A stretch of DNA of 64,000 nt from an uncultured Eubacterium sp. GTDB taxonomy: Bacteria; Bacillota; Clostridia; Lachnospirales; Lachnospiraceae. Shown piece by piece: positions 33,513 to 41,743 of this stretch. The position numbers and the translations under genes were made by a program. The notes under the pieces were generated by a model. The model worked only from the letters and a program-made list of their open reading frames with translations, searched no databases and was not told the origin of the DNA. The stretch covers positions 1 through 64,000 of the forward strand of contig CAJTXO010000019.1 of NCBI GenBank assembly GCA_910583555.1, read 5' to 3'. Every line of letters begins with the position of its first letter. Positions within the stretch are counted from its first letter, which is position 1.

Positions 33513-34202
33513 TCAGACGTTTACTTCAAATTTATAGCCGAGCCCCCATATCGTCTTGATCTCCCAGCCCGGATGTTCCACCTTGTCCAGTTTCGCCCGC
33601 AGCCTTTTGATATGCGAATCCACCGTACGGCTGTCGCCGAAATAATCCTGCCCCCACAGGCTGTCCAGCAGGTTATCCCTCGTGAACACCTTGCTCGGAT
33701 TTTCCGCGAGGATCCACATCGTCTCCACTTCCTTTTTCGTCATCGGGATCTTCTCCGCCCCGACAAACACACTGTACGCCTCGATATTGATCGTCAGGTC
33801 GCCGATGGCGATCACTTTCTTATCCGAACTTTCCTCCGTGCGCCCCATCCGGCGCAGCACGGCACGCACCCTCGCCATGACCTCGCTCGGGCTGAACGGC
33901 TTGACAACGTAATCGTCCGCTCCGATATCCAGCCCCATCACCCTCTCATAATCTTCTCCCTTCGCCGTGATGAGGATGATCGGTACTTCAGACATCTCAC
34001 GGATCTTTTTGCACACTTTATAGCCGTCCATTCCGGGCATCATGATATCCAAAAGCACAACCGCCGGATTGCACTTTTTAAATAATTCAAATGCCTCGAT
34101 CCCGTCTTTCGCCTGAACCGGTTCAAACCCCTCTTTCGCGACATAAGTCCCGAGAACTTCCCTTATATCTTCATTATCATCTGCAATTAATATGTGCTGC
34201 AT
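33513..34202 (-). CDS. OmpR/PhoB-family response regulator
   Basis: A 229-residue regulator. The receiver has the acidic pair in ILIADDNED, the phospho-acceptor Asp in VVLLDIMMPGMDG, the Thr in ILITAKGED and the Lys in VVKPFSPSE. The C-terminal winged helix (about 130-229) includes PMTKKEVETMWILAENPSKVFTR and RTVDSHIKRLRAKLD. The ATG at 34202 has AAGGAG nine bases upstream. First gene of the operon with the histidine kinase. Confidence 0.93.
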   Translation of the reverse strand: MQHILIADDNEDIREVLGTYVAKEGFEPVQAKDGIEAFELFKKCNPAVVLLDIMMPGMDGYKVCKKIREMSEVPIILITAKGEDYERVMGLDIGADDYVVKPFSPSEVMARVRAVLRRMGRTEESSDKKVIAIGDLTINIEAYSVFVGAEKIPMTKKEVETMWILAENPSKVFTRDNLLDSLWGQDYFGDSRTVDSHIKRLRAKLDKVEHPGWEIKTIWGLGYKFEVNV

Positions 34203-34234
34203 CGCCAACTCTCCTTCCAATTCATGCTATTTCA

Positions 34235-34246
34235 AAAATTATAACA
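34235..34246 (-). promoter_or_regulatory. Extended -10 promoter of the two-component operon
   Basis: On the minus strand TGT-TATAAT, with TATAAT at 34238-34243, about 35 bases before the response-regulator start. The -35 region is poor. Two GTGACA hexamers at 34276-34281 and 34316-34321 lie upstream. Confidence 0.45.
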
Positions 34247-34396
34247 TATTCATACCATTTATCTATGTTTTTTTTGTGACATTTTCTATATCCCTTTCAA
34301 AAACTGTGACAAATTTATGCCACGGCTTGATGATACACTCATGATAACAAATCTATCAGTAAAAATTTCTATTATTAATGAAAGGATGGATTTATT

Positions 34397-35041
34397 ATGA
34401 AGCATAAATTTTATTACGGCGTTCTCATTTTTGCCCTCATTTTTTCGGCCGCTGCCCTTTTTCGGCCCGTGGCTGGAAGCTGTGCAGCCAAAAAGACGAA
34501 AATGAACGTGAAAAAACTAACTCTCACGAAAAACGATACCTATACACTGCGCGTATACAACTTAAAAAAGAAATACACCGTAAAATTTGTCTCCGCTGAC
34601 GACAGCATTGTTTCCGTCAATGAAAATGCGAATAAGAAGTCAGCCGTGATCACCGCCGTTAGTCTCGGAACGGCACAGGTACGCGCCAACATATACAACC
34701 GCAAGGATAAGCTGGTGCGCTCGTTGAAAACAAATGTGAAGGTGACACCGTTCGCCGTCAGCATCAAGTTTGCCAAGAAAAAAGTAAAGCTGGCTCTGAA
34801 CGACACGACGAAGCTGTCCATTATCATCAAGCCGCGTACTTCCCATGAAGTCCCGCTGTTTGAGTCATCCAACCCGGATGTCGTCACGGTAAACTCTAAA
34901 GGTATTATAACCGCAATCGCCCCGGGAAATGCAATTATTACGGCGACGCTCCTCTCCAGCGGTCAGAAAGCAGAGTGTGACGTGATCGTGGTTGTTCCTC
35001 CTTCACCTACCCCGGATCCACAGCCGGAACCACTTGAATAA
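34397..35041 (+). CDS. Secreted protein with two bacterial Ig-like domains
   Basis: A 214-residue protein with a signal peptide (about 1-30; cleavage near GSCAAKK). Two Big_2-like domains follow: about 34-118 (LTLTKNDTYTLRVYNLKKKY, SAVITAVSLGTAQVRANI) and about 120-200 (VKLALNDTTKLSIIIKP, DVVTVNSKGIITAIAPGNAII). It ends in a Pro-rich tail PPSPTPDPQPEPLE. The domains resemble the lysine-rich Ig-like regions of the neighbouring GH43, GH127 and giant proteins, but here they are not linked to an enzyme. AAAGGA precedes the ATG. It may bind the cell surface. It is divergent from the two-component system. Confidence 0.8.
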   Translation: MKHKFYYGVLIFALIFSAAALFRPVAGSCAAKKTKMNVKKLTLTKNDTYTLRVYNLKKKYTVKFVSADDSIVSVNENANKKSAVITAVSLGTAQVRANIYNRKDKLVRSLKTNVKVTPFAVSIKFAKKKVKLALNDTTKLSIIIKPRTSHEVPLFESSNPDVVTVNSKGIITAIAPGNAIITATLLSSGQKAECDVIVVVPPSPTPDPQPEPLE

Positions 35042-35072
35042 TCGCTTTTTCTCTTTTTTCTTTTTCAAACAG

Positions 35073-35109
35073 AACAGGCGGCAAGGTTTGATCCTTTGCC
35101 GCCTGTTTT
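35073..35109 (+). terminator. Intrinsic terminator
   Basis: AACAGGCGGCAA (35073-35084) and TTGCCGCCTGTT (35096-35107) form a perfect 12-bp stem with an 11-nt loop, followed by T residues. It serves the Ig-like gene and could also act on the convergent GH43 transcript. Confidence 0.85.
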
Positions 35110-35166
35110 GTATCAACGCGTATGAAGCGATCGCCTGTTCCGCGTCAACCCTGTCCGCATCACAGA

Positions 35167-37281
35167 TCAGTCGTAAATCTTATAGTAATCAAAATCTACA
35201 TATCCGCCTGCTTCCTGTGTCGCGTAATTGAACAGCCATGTTCTGGCTCCCATAAATGTCGTATTCGTTGAGAACGCCATTTTCAGTTCCTTGCCAATCT
35301 TTGTCCAGTTCGTTCCGTCAAGGCTGTAGAAGAAGTTTGCTTTATCTCCGCCCTTAAAGTTGTACTCGATCTTGAGATAAACGTCTGTCGTGTCTCCCAG
35401 TTCAACCTGTTCGTTGTCCACCGCTTCTTTCATAAACTCATTTCCGGACTGCGTGATATATTTCTTGCCGGTCTCGTCGCATTTCACGCCGACCATCGCG
35501 CCGTGGTCAGCCACAGCTGCCAGTCCGGCATAATCGCCAGCCTTCATGTTTGCCACCGAGATCTTCGTTTCCGATTTACATGTCGGGCCATACGTACGCT
35601 GTGTGAGCGAGTTATGGGCGAGGAACAGATTTTCTACCGTGCGGTCCGTCGTCAGCCGCAGATACCCCGGATTTGCCGTCACAGACCAGAATTCATTCTG
35701 CGGATTGTGGTTCCACTGCCATACGAGTTTCAGCTTCTCACCTTCCTGATAGGTGAAGTCATCTTCGCCCACGAAATAATTCTCGCGGCCGCTGTCATTG
35801 AGGTTGATCTTGATCGATTCCTTTGCCGTGCTCGGATGGAATACCCCGTCTTCGTCATATGTTCCCATCATCGGCCAGTCTTTATAGCTCTTTCCATCCT
35901 CATCGGTATAATCCCAGTTTACCTGTACGATCGACGGGATACGGCCGACTCCATTATAATCCTGGAACAGGAAGCCATACCAGTCACCATACGGCGTATC
36001 CACAACGCCTCCCTGTGCCAGTCCGGCACCGCTGGCTCCGCAGCCGCCGCGGTAGATCACCTGCTCTTCCCAGTCTCCCGGTTCCAGTGTCTTCGAGCGG
36101 TAGCACACTTCGGTACGCAGCCACTGCTCGGTCGACGCGATAATGAACAGATAATAGTACTCGCCGATCTTATATGCGTGCGCGCCCTCCCAGAGCGTCC
36201 ATTTATAATCGGTAAATTTGGATCTATTGAACATAACAACCGACTTACCGACATTGTCTACTGAACCCGTCTCATCGTTCAGTTCAATCTGCTGCATCGT
36301 ACTTCCGGAAAATACGTACATCTTTCCATCGTCAAACAGCAGTCCCGGATCGTGGAACTTATTCTTTGTGGCATATCTCGTCCACGTTCCCTTTTCGATG
36401 TCCGTCGTCGTGTAGACGTAAAATCCGTGATCGTTGCTGTTAAACGCCACGTAATATTTACCTTCATCTTCATTGTACTTGAGCGAAGCCGCCCACGAAC
36501 CATGTTTGTACATGTTGCTGCCGCCTATCAGGTTCGTCATATTATCGTTCTCAAATGTGTCATAGACATAATTCACGATCTCCCAGTGCACCAGGTCGGT
36601 AGACTTCATAATCGGCACGCCCGGACACATGTTCATCGTCGTGCTGACCATATAGAAATCCCCCCCGACACGGATGATATCCAGGTCCGGAATATCGGAA
36701 TACAGCGTCGGATAATCAACCGTCACCAGATTGTTCGGATCAAGCGGCGGGATGGTAGCCGGCCCTGCGGATACATCGGGCTTCTGATCCGGCGTTCCCG
36801 AACCCGTCGGCGGCTGGTCTGGTTTCCCTGACTCTGCCGGTCCATTCGGCGCTGTCGAGCCTGCCGGTGGCTGCGGCTGGTTTGTCGCTGCCGTGGAAGC
36901 AGCGGGCGGCTGGACCGTTACCTTCGGATCCTTATCCGACTTGGCCGTCGTCACTTTTACCGTTACGGTTCCCAGCTTTTTCTTTGCTCCTTTTCCTTTT
37001 TTGTAGGAAACGGTGATCTTCGTCGTTCCTTTTCTCTTTCCAGTTACTTTTCCTTTCGCGTTTACCGTGGCAATCTTTTTGTTCTTAGACTTAAATGAGA
37101 TCTTGAAATTCTTTTTTTTCTTGATTCCAATCGTCTTACTCTTTTTTACCTCCACGGTAATCTTCTTCGTTGACAGTTTCGGCTTTGCAGCGGCCTCTGA
37201 TGCTCCTGCCGGAACAAGAGTGGTCAGTACCATAGCGACCGCAAGGCCTGCTGCCGTCAATCTGCCGGTCCTTTTCTTCAT
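35167..37281 (-). CDS. Secreted GH43-family glycosidase with N-terminal lysine-rich Ig-like domain
   Basis: A 704-residue protein. Signal peptide about 1-31 (ends AGASEAAA), then a very Lys-rich Big_2-like domain (about 33-110; KITVEVKKSKTIGIKKKK, IATVNAKGKVTGKRKGTTKI), then a Pro/Gly/Ala/Thr linker (about 115-180). The five-bladed GH43 propeller (about 185-480) has its catalytic triad visible: Asp in SDIPDLDIIRVGGDFYMVST, Asp in HDPGLLFDDGKMYVF, and Glu in LWEGAHAYKIG. The C-terminal beta-sandwich (about 500-704) resembles the concanavalin-like module often found after GH43. These enzymes are beta-xylosidases or alpha-L-arabinofuranosidases. The ATG at 37281 has AGGAGG. No sortase signal is present. 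Confidence 0.88.
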   Translation of the reverse strand: MKKRTGRLTAAGLAVAMVLTTLVPAGASEAAAKPKLSTKKITVEVKKSKTIGIKKKKNFKISFKSKNKKIATVNAKGKVTGKRKGTTKITVSYKKGKGAKKKLGTVTVKVTTAKSDKDPKVTVQPPAASTAATNQPQPPAGSTAPNGPAESGKPDQPPTGSGTPDQKPDVSAGPATIPPLDPNNLVTVDYPTLYSDIPDLDIIRVGGDFYMVSTTMNMCPGVPIMKSTDLVHWEIVNYVYDTFENDNMTNLIGGSNMYKHGSWAASLKYNEDEGKYYVAFNSNDHGFYVYTTTDIEKGTWTRYATKNKFHDPGLLFDDGKMYVFSGSTMQQIELNDETGSVDNVGKSVVMFNRSKFTDYKWTLWEGAHAYKIGEYYYLFIIASTEQWLRTEVCYRSKTLEPGDWEEQVIYRGGCGASGAGLAQGGVVDTPYGDWYGFLFQDYNGVGRIPSIVQVNWDYTDEDGKSYKDWPMMGTYDEDGVFHPSTAKESIKINLNDSGRENYFVGEDDFTYQEGEKLKLVWQWNHNPQNEFWSVTANPGYLRLTTDRTVENLFLAHNSLTQRTYGPTCKSETKISVANMKAGDYAGLAAVADHGAMVGVKCDETGKKYITQSGNEFMKEAVDNEQVELGDTTDVYLKIEYNFKGGDKANFFYSLDGTNWTKIGKELKMAFSTNTTFMGARTWLFNYATQEAGGYVDFDYYKIYD

Positions 37282-37383
37282 GGAAATACCTCCTATCATT
37301 TACCTTCGTCTGATGCTTCGGTGCCAGGGCAGGTCAATCCCTCCCCATTTGCCACAAAACACCCATACAACGTACATATATCA

Positions 37384-37412
37384 ATTATAGCAAATAATAC
37401 ACACGAATACAA
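37384..37412 (-). promoter_or_regulatory. Promoter of the GH43 gene
   Basis: On the minus strand TTGTAT (37407-37412), 17 bases, TATAAT (37384-37389), with an extended TG. The leader to the start codon is about 95 nt. Confidence 0.7.
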
Positions 37413-37459
37413 GAGGTTTTTGCCAATTCCATAAAGTCCCTAAAACAGGAACAAATCAC

Positions 37460-37669
37460 TTAATCTATTCCTGTCACCTGATAATCCTGCTCTTCTACTG
37501 CTTTGCGTAATACATCATTTGACACGTCTTTTGTCAGTGTCACCTCAGCCGTGCCATTCTCATGGCTCACCGCGGCGCTCTCCACACCGTCCAGCTGTTC
37601 CAGACACTTCTTTACTCTTGCCTCACAGTGTCCGCACATCATTCCTTCAATCTTCAATGTCTTTTTCAT
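37460..37669 (-). CDS. Possible independently translated CopZ-like copper chaperone (internal start in copA)
   Basis: Within the copA frame, an ATG at 37669 begins MKKTLKIEGMMCGHCEARVK and encodes a complete 69-residue HMA domain. AGAAGGAG lies nine bases upstream, at the best spacing for a ribosome-binding site. The 20 codons before it (through RKNSKYITEKEKKI) look like a linker. In many bacteria copZ is a separate gene directly after copA. Here the frames are fused, so both a fusion and a free chaperone could be made. This is inference from sequence; the fused form is certain, the free form is not. Confidence 0.55.
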   Translation of the reverse strand: MKKTLKIEGMMCGHCEARVKKCLEQLDGVESAAVSHENGTAEVTLTKDVSNDVLRKAVEEQDYQVTGID

Positions 37670-40009
37670 GATTTTTTTCTCCTTCTCTGTTATATATTTT
37701 GAGTTCTTTCTGCTATGCACGTCAAGCCAGTTCAGGCGCAGGGCATTACTTACGACACAGAAACTGGAAAGTCCCATGGCCGCCGCCCCGAACATCGGAT
37801 TGAGCTGCCAGCCAAAGAGCGGGATCCACACGCCGGCCGCCAGCGGAATGCCGATCACATTGTAAATGAACGCCCAAAACAGGTTTTCATGGATATTTTT
37901 CAGCACGCCGCGGCTGAGCCGGATCGCCGCTGGCACATCCGACAGACGGCTTTTCATCAGCACGACGTCCGCCGCATCGACAGCGACATCCGTCCCTGCC
38001 CCGATGGCGATTCCGATATCAGCTCTCGTCAGGGCCGGAGCATCGTTGATGCCGTCCCCTACCATGATTACTTTTCCCTGTGACGCAAAACCTCGCACCT
38101 GTTCCTCTTTTCCGTCCGGCATCACACCGGCGATGATCTCATCCACGCCCGCCGCGCTCCCGATGGCCTTCGCCGTCCGCTCGTTGTCGCCTGTCAGCAT
38201 CACGACTTTCATCCCCATTTGCTGCATATCGCGGATCGCCTGCGGACTATCCTCTTTCATAACGTCGGCCACGGCGATACAACCGAGGAGCGTGTTATTT
38301 CTCGCGAAGTACAGCGGCGTTTTCCCCTCGCCGGCGAGGCGGTCACTCGTCTCGAGAAGCTCTGCCGGGATGTCCGCCACCGTCTCGATGTACTCCTGTT
38401 TTCCACCTGTGATCCGGTCATTCCCGATCATTCCCTGCAGTCCGTTTCCCGATACGGCTTTGAAGCCGCTGACTGCTTCTTTGGGCACACCGCGGCTGCT
38501 ACCGTATTCTACGACCGCCTTCGCCAGCGGATGTTCGCTCATGCACTCGAGTGCATAGGCGTTTTTGATCAAATCGTCCTGCAGATCCTCGGACGCCGCG
38601 ATGACATCGGTTACTTTCGGTTCGCCGAGTGTAATTGTCCCAGTCTTATCAAGCACAACGATCTGTGCCTTTCCCGTTTCTTCCAAGGAAACAGCCGTTT
38701 TAAACAATATCCCGTTTTTGGCTCCCATTCCGTTTCCGACCATGATTGCCACCGGGGTAGCCAGTCCGAGCGCGCACGGACAGCTTATGACGAGCACCGA
38801 GATCCCTCTGGCCAGCGCGAAACCGAAACTCTGCCCGGTCATCATCCAGACGATAATGGTAACCGCAGCGATCGCCATTACAATAGGAACAAATACACCG
38901 GATACCCGGTCCGCGACTTTGGCTATCGGCGCTTTTGTCGCCGCGGCATCGCTCACCATCTGGATGATCTGCGAGAGCGTCGTGTCCTCGCCCACCCGGT
39001 CCGCCTGACACGTCAGAAAGCCGTCCTGATTGATCGTCGAGGCCGAAACGGCGTCGCCTTCCGCTTTATCGACGGGAATACTCTCGCCGGTCAGCGCCGC
39101 CTCGTTGACAGAACCGTTTCCTTTGACAATGATGCCGTCCACCGGAATGCTCTCTCCGGGGCGCACGACAAACAGATCCCCTTTTTTCACCTGCGCCACC
39201 GGCACTTCCTGTTCCGTGCCATCCACGAGCAGCACCGCCCGCTGGGGCGCCAGCCGCATCAGGCTTTTGAGCGCATCGGTTGTCCGCCCCTTCGAACGCG
39301 CTTCCAGCGTTTTCCCCACCATGATCAAGGTCAGGATCGTGGCGGCGGATTCAAAGTACAATTCATGGACGTAGTGGTGCATATGCGCCAGATCTCCGGC
39401 CGTCAGCGCATAAGACATGCCAAACAGGGCGTACAGGCTATATCCATACGCCGCCCCCGCACCGAGCGCCACGAGCGTGTCCATGTTCGGCGCCCTGTGC
39501 CAGAGTCCGCGGAATCCACTGATAAAAAAGCGCTGGTTGATGACCATGATCGCGGTTGTCAGCAGGAGCTGGATCAAGGCGAGCGCCATTTGGTTATGTT
39601 CCAGCACTTCAGGCAGATACCACCCCCACATCATATTCCCCATCGAAATGTACATGAGCACGACAAGAAGGGCGACGGATACGAGCAGTCGCGCGCGGAG
39701 TCTGGGGGTATCGTGGTCCTCGAGCGCGCTGGCTGGGTCGGCGGGAAGGGTGTCCCCGCTGGTGTCAGTTGTACCACCCGGGTTTATGCCGGTGGTATCG
39801 CCTTTTTGCCTGTTTTTCGGTTCCGCGTGATAGCCGGCATCTTCTACGGCTTTTATAATAAGGTCGGCCGGCGCGGTTCCCTCTACGCCCATTGAGTTGG
39901 TCAGGAGGCTTACCGATACCGATGATACGCCGGGTACTTTGCAGACTGCTTTTTCGACCCGGGAGCTGCATGCGGCGCAGCTCATGCCTGTTACGTGATA
40001 TTGTTCCAT
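37460..40009 (-). CDS. copA: Cu(I)-translocating P1B-type ATPase with fused C-terminal CopZ-like domain
   Basis: An 849-residue membrane pump. Domains in order: an N-terminal HMA domain (GMSCAACSSR, about 1-65), a low-complexity linker, membrane helices, the actuator loop with TGES, the transmembrane metal site CPC (VISCPCALG, about residue 408), the phosphorylation site DKTGTIT, the nucleotide-binding SEHPLAKA, and GDGINDAPAL. After the last helices an unusual second HMA domain (about 781-849; GMMCGHCEARVKKCL) follows. It exports Cu(I) from the cytoplasm. The C-terminal domain has its own ribosome-binding site and ATG (see 37460-37669). It follows csoR by 39 bases in a copper-responsive operon. 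Confidence 0.95.
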   Translation of the reverse strand: MEQYHVTGMSCAACSSRVEKAVCKVPGVSSVSVSLLTNSMGVEGTAPADLIIKAVEDAGYHAEPKNRQKGDTTGINPGGTTDTSGDTLPADPASALEDHDTPRLRARLLVSVALLVVLMYISMGNMMWGWYLPEVLEHNQMALALIQLLLTTAIMVINQRFFISGFRGLWHRAPNMDTLVALGAGAAYGYSLYALFGMSYALTAGDLAHMHHYVHELYFESAATILTLIMVGKTLEARSKGRTTDALKSLMRLAPQRAVLLVDGTEQEVPVAQVKKGDLFVVRPGESIPVDGIIVKGNGSVNEAALTGESIPVDKAEGDAVSASTINQDGFLTCQADRVGEDTTLSQIIQMVSDAAATKAPIAKVADRVSGVFVPIVMAIAAVTIIVWMMTGQSFGFALARGISVLVISCPCALGLATPVAIMVGNGMGAKNGILFKTAVSLEETGKAQIVVLDKTGTITLGEPKVTDVIAASEDLQDDLIKNAYALECMSEHPLAKAVVEYGSSRGVPKEAVSGFKAVSGNGLQGMIGNDRITGGKQEYIETVADIPAELLETSDRLAGEGKTPLYFARNNTLLGCIAVADVMKEDSPQAIRDMQQMGMKVVMLTGDNERTAKAIGSAAGVDEIIAGVMPDGKEEQVRGFASQGKVIMVGDGINDAPALTRADIGIAIGAGTDVAVDAADVVLMKSRLSDVPAAIRLSRGVLKNIHENLFWAFIYNVIGIPLAAGVWIPLFGWQLNPMFGAAAMGLSSFCVVSNALRLNWLDVHSRKNSKYITEKEKKIMKKTLKIEGMMCGHCEARVKKCLEQLDGVESAAVSHENGTAEVTLTKDVSNDVLRKAVEEQDYQVTGID

Positions 40010-40048
40010 ATGATCCTCGCTTTTTTACTGGGTGGATGGGCGGCTGCT

Positions 40049-40351
40049 TTATTTCATCAGTTTCTGAAGGACAGCCACCAGTTCCTCGACAGACTCACTT
40101 CCGCCATCCCGGATATCATCCGTGACACACGTGCGGATGTGGTTTGCCAGCAATACTTTGTTAAAGCTGTTCAGGGCCGCGGTGATGGCAGATACCTGAG
40201 TCAGGATGTCGATGCAGTAGCTGTCTTTTTCCACCATGTTCTGCACGCCCCGCACCTGGCCTTCGATCCGCTTCAGGCGGTTGAGAAGGTCTTTATATTC
40301 CTGCTCGTCTCGTTTTTTTATTTTATGCGTCTGGCAGCAAGCTTTTTCCAT
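40049..40351 (-). CDS. csoR: Copper-sensing repressor CsoR
   Basis: A 100-residue helical repressor of the CsoR/RcnR family. The DNA-binding and tetramer region reads LNRLKRIEGQVRGVQNMVEKD. The Cu(I) ligands follow the C-H-C pattern: Cys in DSYCIDIL, then His and Cys in LLANHIRTCV. The N-terminal MEKACCQTHK adds extra Cys and His residues. It is the first gene before copA, and two palindromic operators lie upstream, one inside a perfect promoter. Copper binding releases the repressor and turns on export. Confidence 0.94.
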   Translation of the reverse strand: MEKACCQTHKIKKRDEQEYKDLLNRLKRIEGQVRGVQNMVEKDSYCIDILTQVSAITAALNSFNKVLLANHIRTCVTDDIRDGGSESVEELVAVLQKLMK

Positions 40352-40407
40352 CTGTTACTCTCCGTTCAAAATCAATCCATCAATAGTTTCTCCATTTAAT
40401 GCGGGCC

Positions 40408-40449
40408 TATACCCTGCAGGTTATACCCGATGGGCCACGCCCTGCTCAA
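40408..40449 (-). promoter_or_regulatory. Second candidate promoter with CsoR-like operator
   Basis: On the minus strand TTGAGC (40444-40449), an 18-base spacer and TATAAC (40420-40425). A near-palindrome TATACCCTGCAGGTTATA (40408-40425) overlaps the -10 box and resembles the main CsoR operator in its TATAcCC/GGtTATA arms. It lies about 60 bases before csoR. Confidence 0.45.
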
Positions 40450-40501
40450 AGCAGGATATTTGCATTTATCTCTACTCTAATCTCCTGCCTCTAGCTCCAA
40501 A

Positions 40502-40543
40502 ACACGTCAGGTATCCCATGCCTGCATGAAATACCTGACGTGT
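40502..40543 (-). terminator. Long leader hairpin upstream of csoR (attenuator or terminator-like)
   Basis: Arms ACACGTCAGGTAT (40503 onward) and ATACCTGACGTGT (ending 40543) form a long stem of about 13 bp with extra CATG/CATG pairing inside. On the minus strand it is followed by TTTT. It lies just downstream of the main promoter start site, inside the leader RNA. Confidence 0.55.
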
Positions 40544-40567
40544 AGCATTTTCTGCATCATTTTTCTC

Positions 40568-40596
40568 ATTATATACCCCCTGGGGGTATATGTCAA
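40568..40596 (-). promoter_or_regulatory. Perfect promoter with CsoR operator in the spacer
   Basis: On the minus strand TTGACA (40591-40596), a 17-base spacer, TATAAT (40568-40573). A 21-bp perfect palindrome (arms ATATACCCCC and GGGGGTATAT around one T, 40571-40591) fills the spacer, matching the GC-rich centre and TATA flanks of known CsoR sites. Repressor binding would block RNA polymerase directly. Confidence 0.88.
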
Positions 40597-40677
40597 GAAA
40601 GGATGTTTCATTTTTACTGTTCTTTAATGTTCTATTTAATGTTCTTCACTTCTCCCTCAATTCTCCCTCACTTCTCT

Positions 40678-41514
40678 TTACTGTTCTTCCTGTTCTTCCT
40701 GTTCCTTCATCTTCCGCGAAACAATCCGGACCAGCTCTTCTTCTGGAGTTTCCGGACATCTGCGCAGAACACGGTCGAGGATTTCGATCACTTTTTCCAG
40801 ATACGCGATCGAGTGTCCCTCGCGGATCAAATGCTTCAATACATCAGTCAATAAACCGTATGAAATGCGGCCGGGTACGGCCCCGCTGACCAGCACGGGG
40901 TATTTGATCTGCAGATTGTCGGTCAGTTCTTTGACCAGCTCCTGATTCAGTATATGGGCGTAATTATCCTGTACGGCTTTGCCCAGACAGCCGCAAATAT
41001 AGTCACAGGTATACTCGTCCACAGATGTGAGCCGCTCAAAATACAGTTTGCGGCGGTAGGATACAATCTGAAATTCGTCTGTTTCCAGTTCTAGTTTATC
41101 CCGTACCCGTACGACCGGCATTAAGATTCCCTCTGCGGCCAGCTTTTCGCGCTGTTCTATTATTTTCTGCATGTAGGCGTCGTTCATGAAGATCGGTACC
41201 AATTTTTCGCCGAAGATCAGTTCCAGTGGTTCCAGACAATTGCGGAGACGGCTCCATACTACTTCATGGCGTCGGTCGGGGTTTTGGCTTTGTCCCGGGG
41301 GATTTTTAATCGATATGTCTAATAGTTCATCTGCGCTGATCGCCAGAATCCGGCAAACTTCGGTTAAGAGGGAGAGATCGGGCAGGCTCTGGCCGCGCTC
41401 CCATCTGCTCAGTGCCTGCGGCGTCACACCGATTCGGGCGGCGAGCTGCTCCTGTGTCATATTGTTGTTTTGACGAAGCCGGGAGATCCGGTTTCCAAAA
41501 TGTGTTTGATCCAT
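40678..41514 (-). CDS. XRE-family HTH regulator fused to a FlhA/FHIPEP-like cytosolic domain
   Basis: A 278-residue soluble protein. The N-terminal XRE helix-turn-helix (about 8-62) reads ISRLRQNNNMTQEQLAARIG, then TPQALSRWERGQSLPDLSLL. The rest (about 92-270) follows the pattern of the cytosolic C-terminal domain of the flagellar/type III export gate FlhA. It has the GEKLVPIF start, then QREKLAAEGILMPVVRVRD resembling the LGxxVPPIRIRDN element, then a helical part with LNQELVKELTDNLQIKYPVL and LLTDVLKHLIREGHSIAYLE resembling the distal FlhA subdomains. No membrane part exists. The tail is Glu-rich (MKEQEEQEEQ). AGAAGGAGG precedes the ATG. This pairs DNA binding with an export-gate fold; role unknown. 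Confidence 0.78.
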   Translation of the reverse strand: MDQTHFGNRISRLRQNNNMTQEQLAARIGVTPQALSRWERGQSLPDLSLLTEVCRILAISADELLDISIKNPPGQSQNPDRRHEVVWSRLRNCLEPLELIFGEKLVPIFMNDAYMQKIIEQREKLAAEGILMPVVRVRDKLELETDEFQIVSYRRKLYFERLTSVDEYTCDYICGCLGKAVQDNYAHILNQELVKELTDNLQIKYPVLVSGAVPGRISYGLLTDVLKHLIREGHSIAYLEKVIEILDRVLRRCPETPEEELVRIVSRKMKEQEEQEEQ

Positions 41515-41519
41515 CGCTG

Positions 41520-41705
41520 CTACCTCCTTCTGGGGTTATGCATTTTTATTGGTCTTCTTTTAGTATAGCAGGGATGGGGGGATTCGTAAAACAAGAGGTG
41601 GTTGAGAAGGAAGTCAATTTTATTCAGTCTTTTTCCCTCTCTTGTCATTTTTCTGGTCAAACGCAGATACTTGATGCGTTCTCCTACCGTATTGTTATCT
41701 AACAT
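41520..41705 (-). pseudogene. Truncated HTH-regulator remnant
   Basis: The frame starts MLDNNTVGERIKYLRLTRKM with AGGTGG at good spacing, which is how an XRE regulator begins. After about 21 codons the homology stops and the frame continues into sequence (REGKRLNKIDFLLNHL...) unlike any HTH, ending at the ribosome-binding site of the next gene. I read it as a 5' remnant after a deletion. An extended -10 (TGC-TATAAT, 41744-41749 on the minus strand) upstream may now drive the XRE-FHIPEP gene. Confidence 0.5.
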
Positions 41706-41743
41706 TGTAACACCACCTATTCTATCGTTTCCGTATGTCTCCG

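Noticed and set aside
34276..34321. Two GTGACA hexamers as a Pho-box-type binding site
   Set aside because: The 40-bp spacing does not fit the 11-bp phasing of PhoB/PhoP sites, and each hexamer alone is too short to be significant.
38219..39895. A 558-codon open frame on the plus strand opposite copA
   Set aside because: It lies wholly antisense to the unmistakable copA gene, has no ribosome-binding site, and its product is Arg/His-rich without any motif, typical of a shadow of a GC-rich gene.
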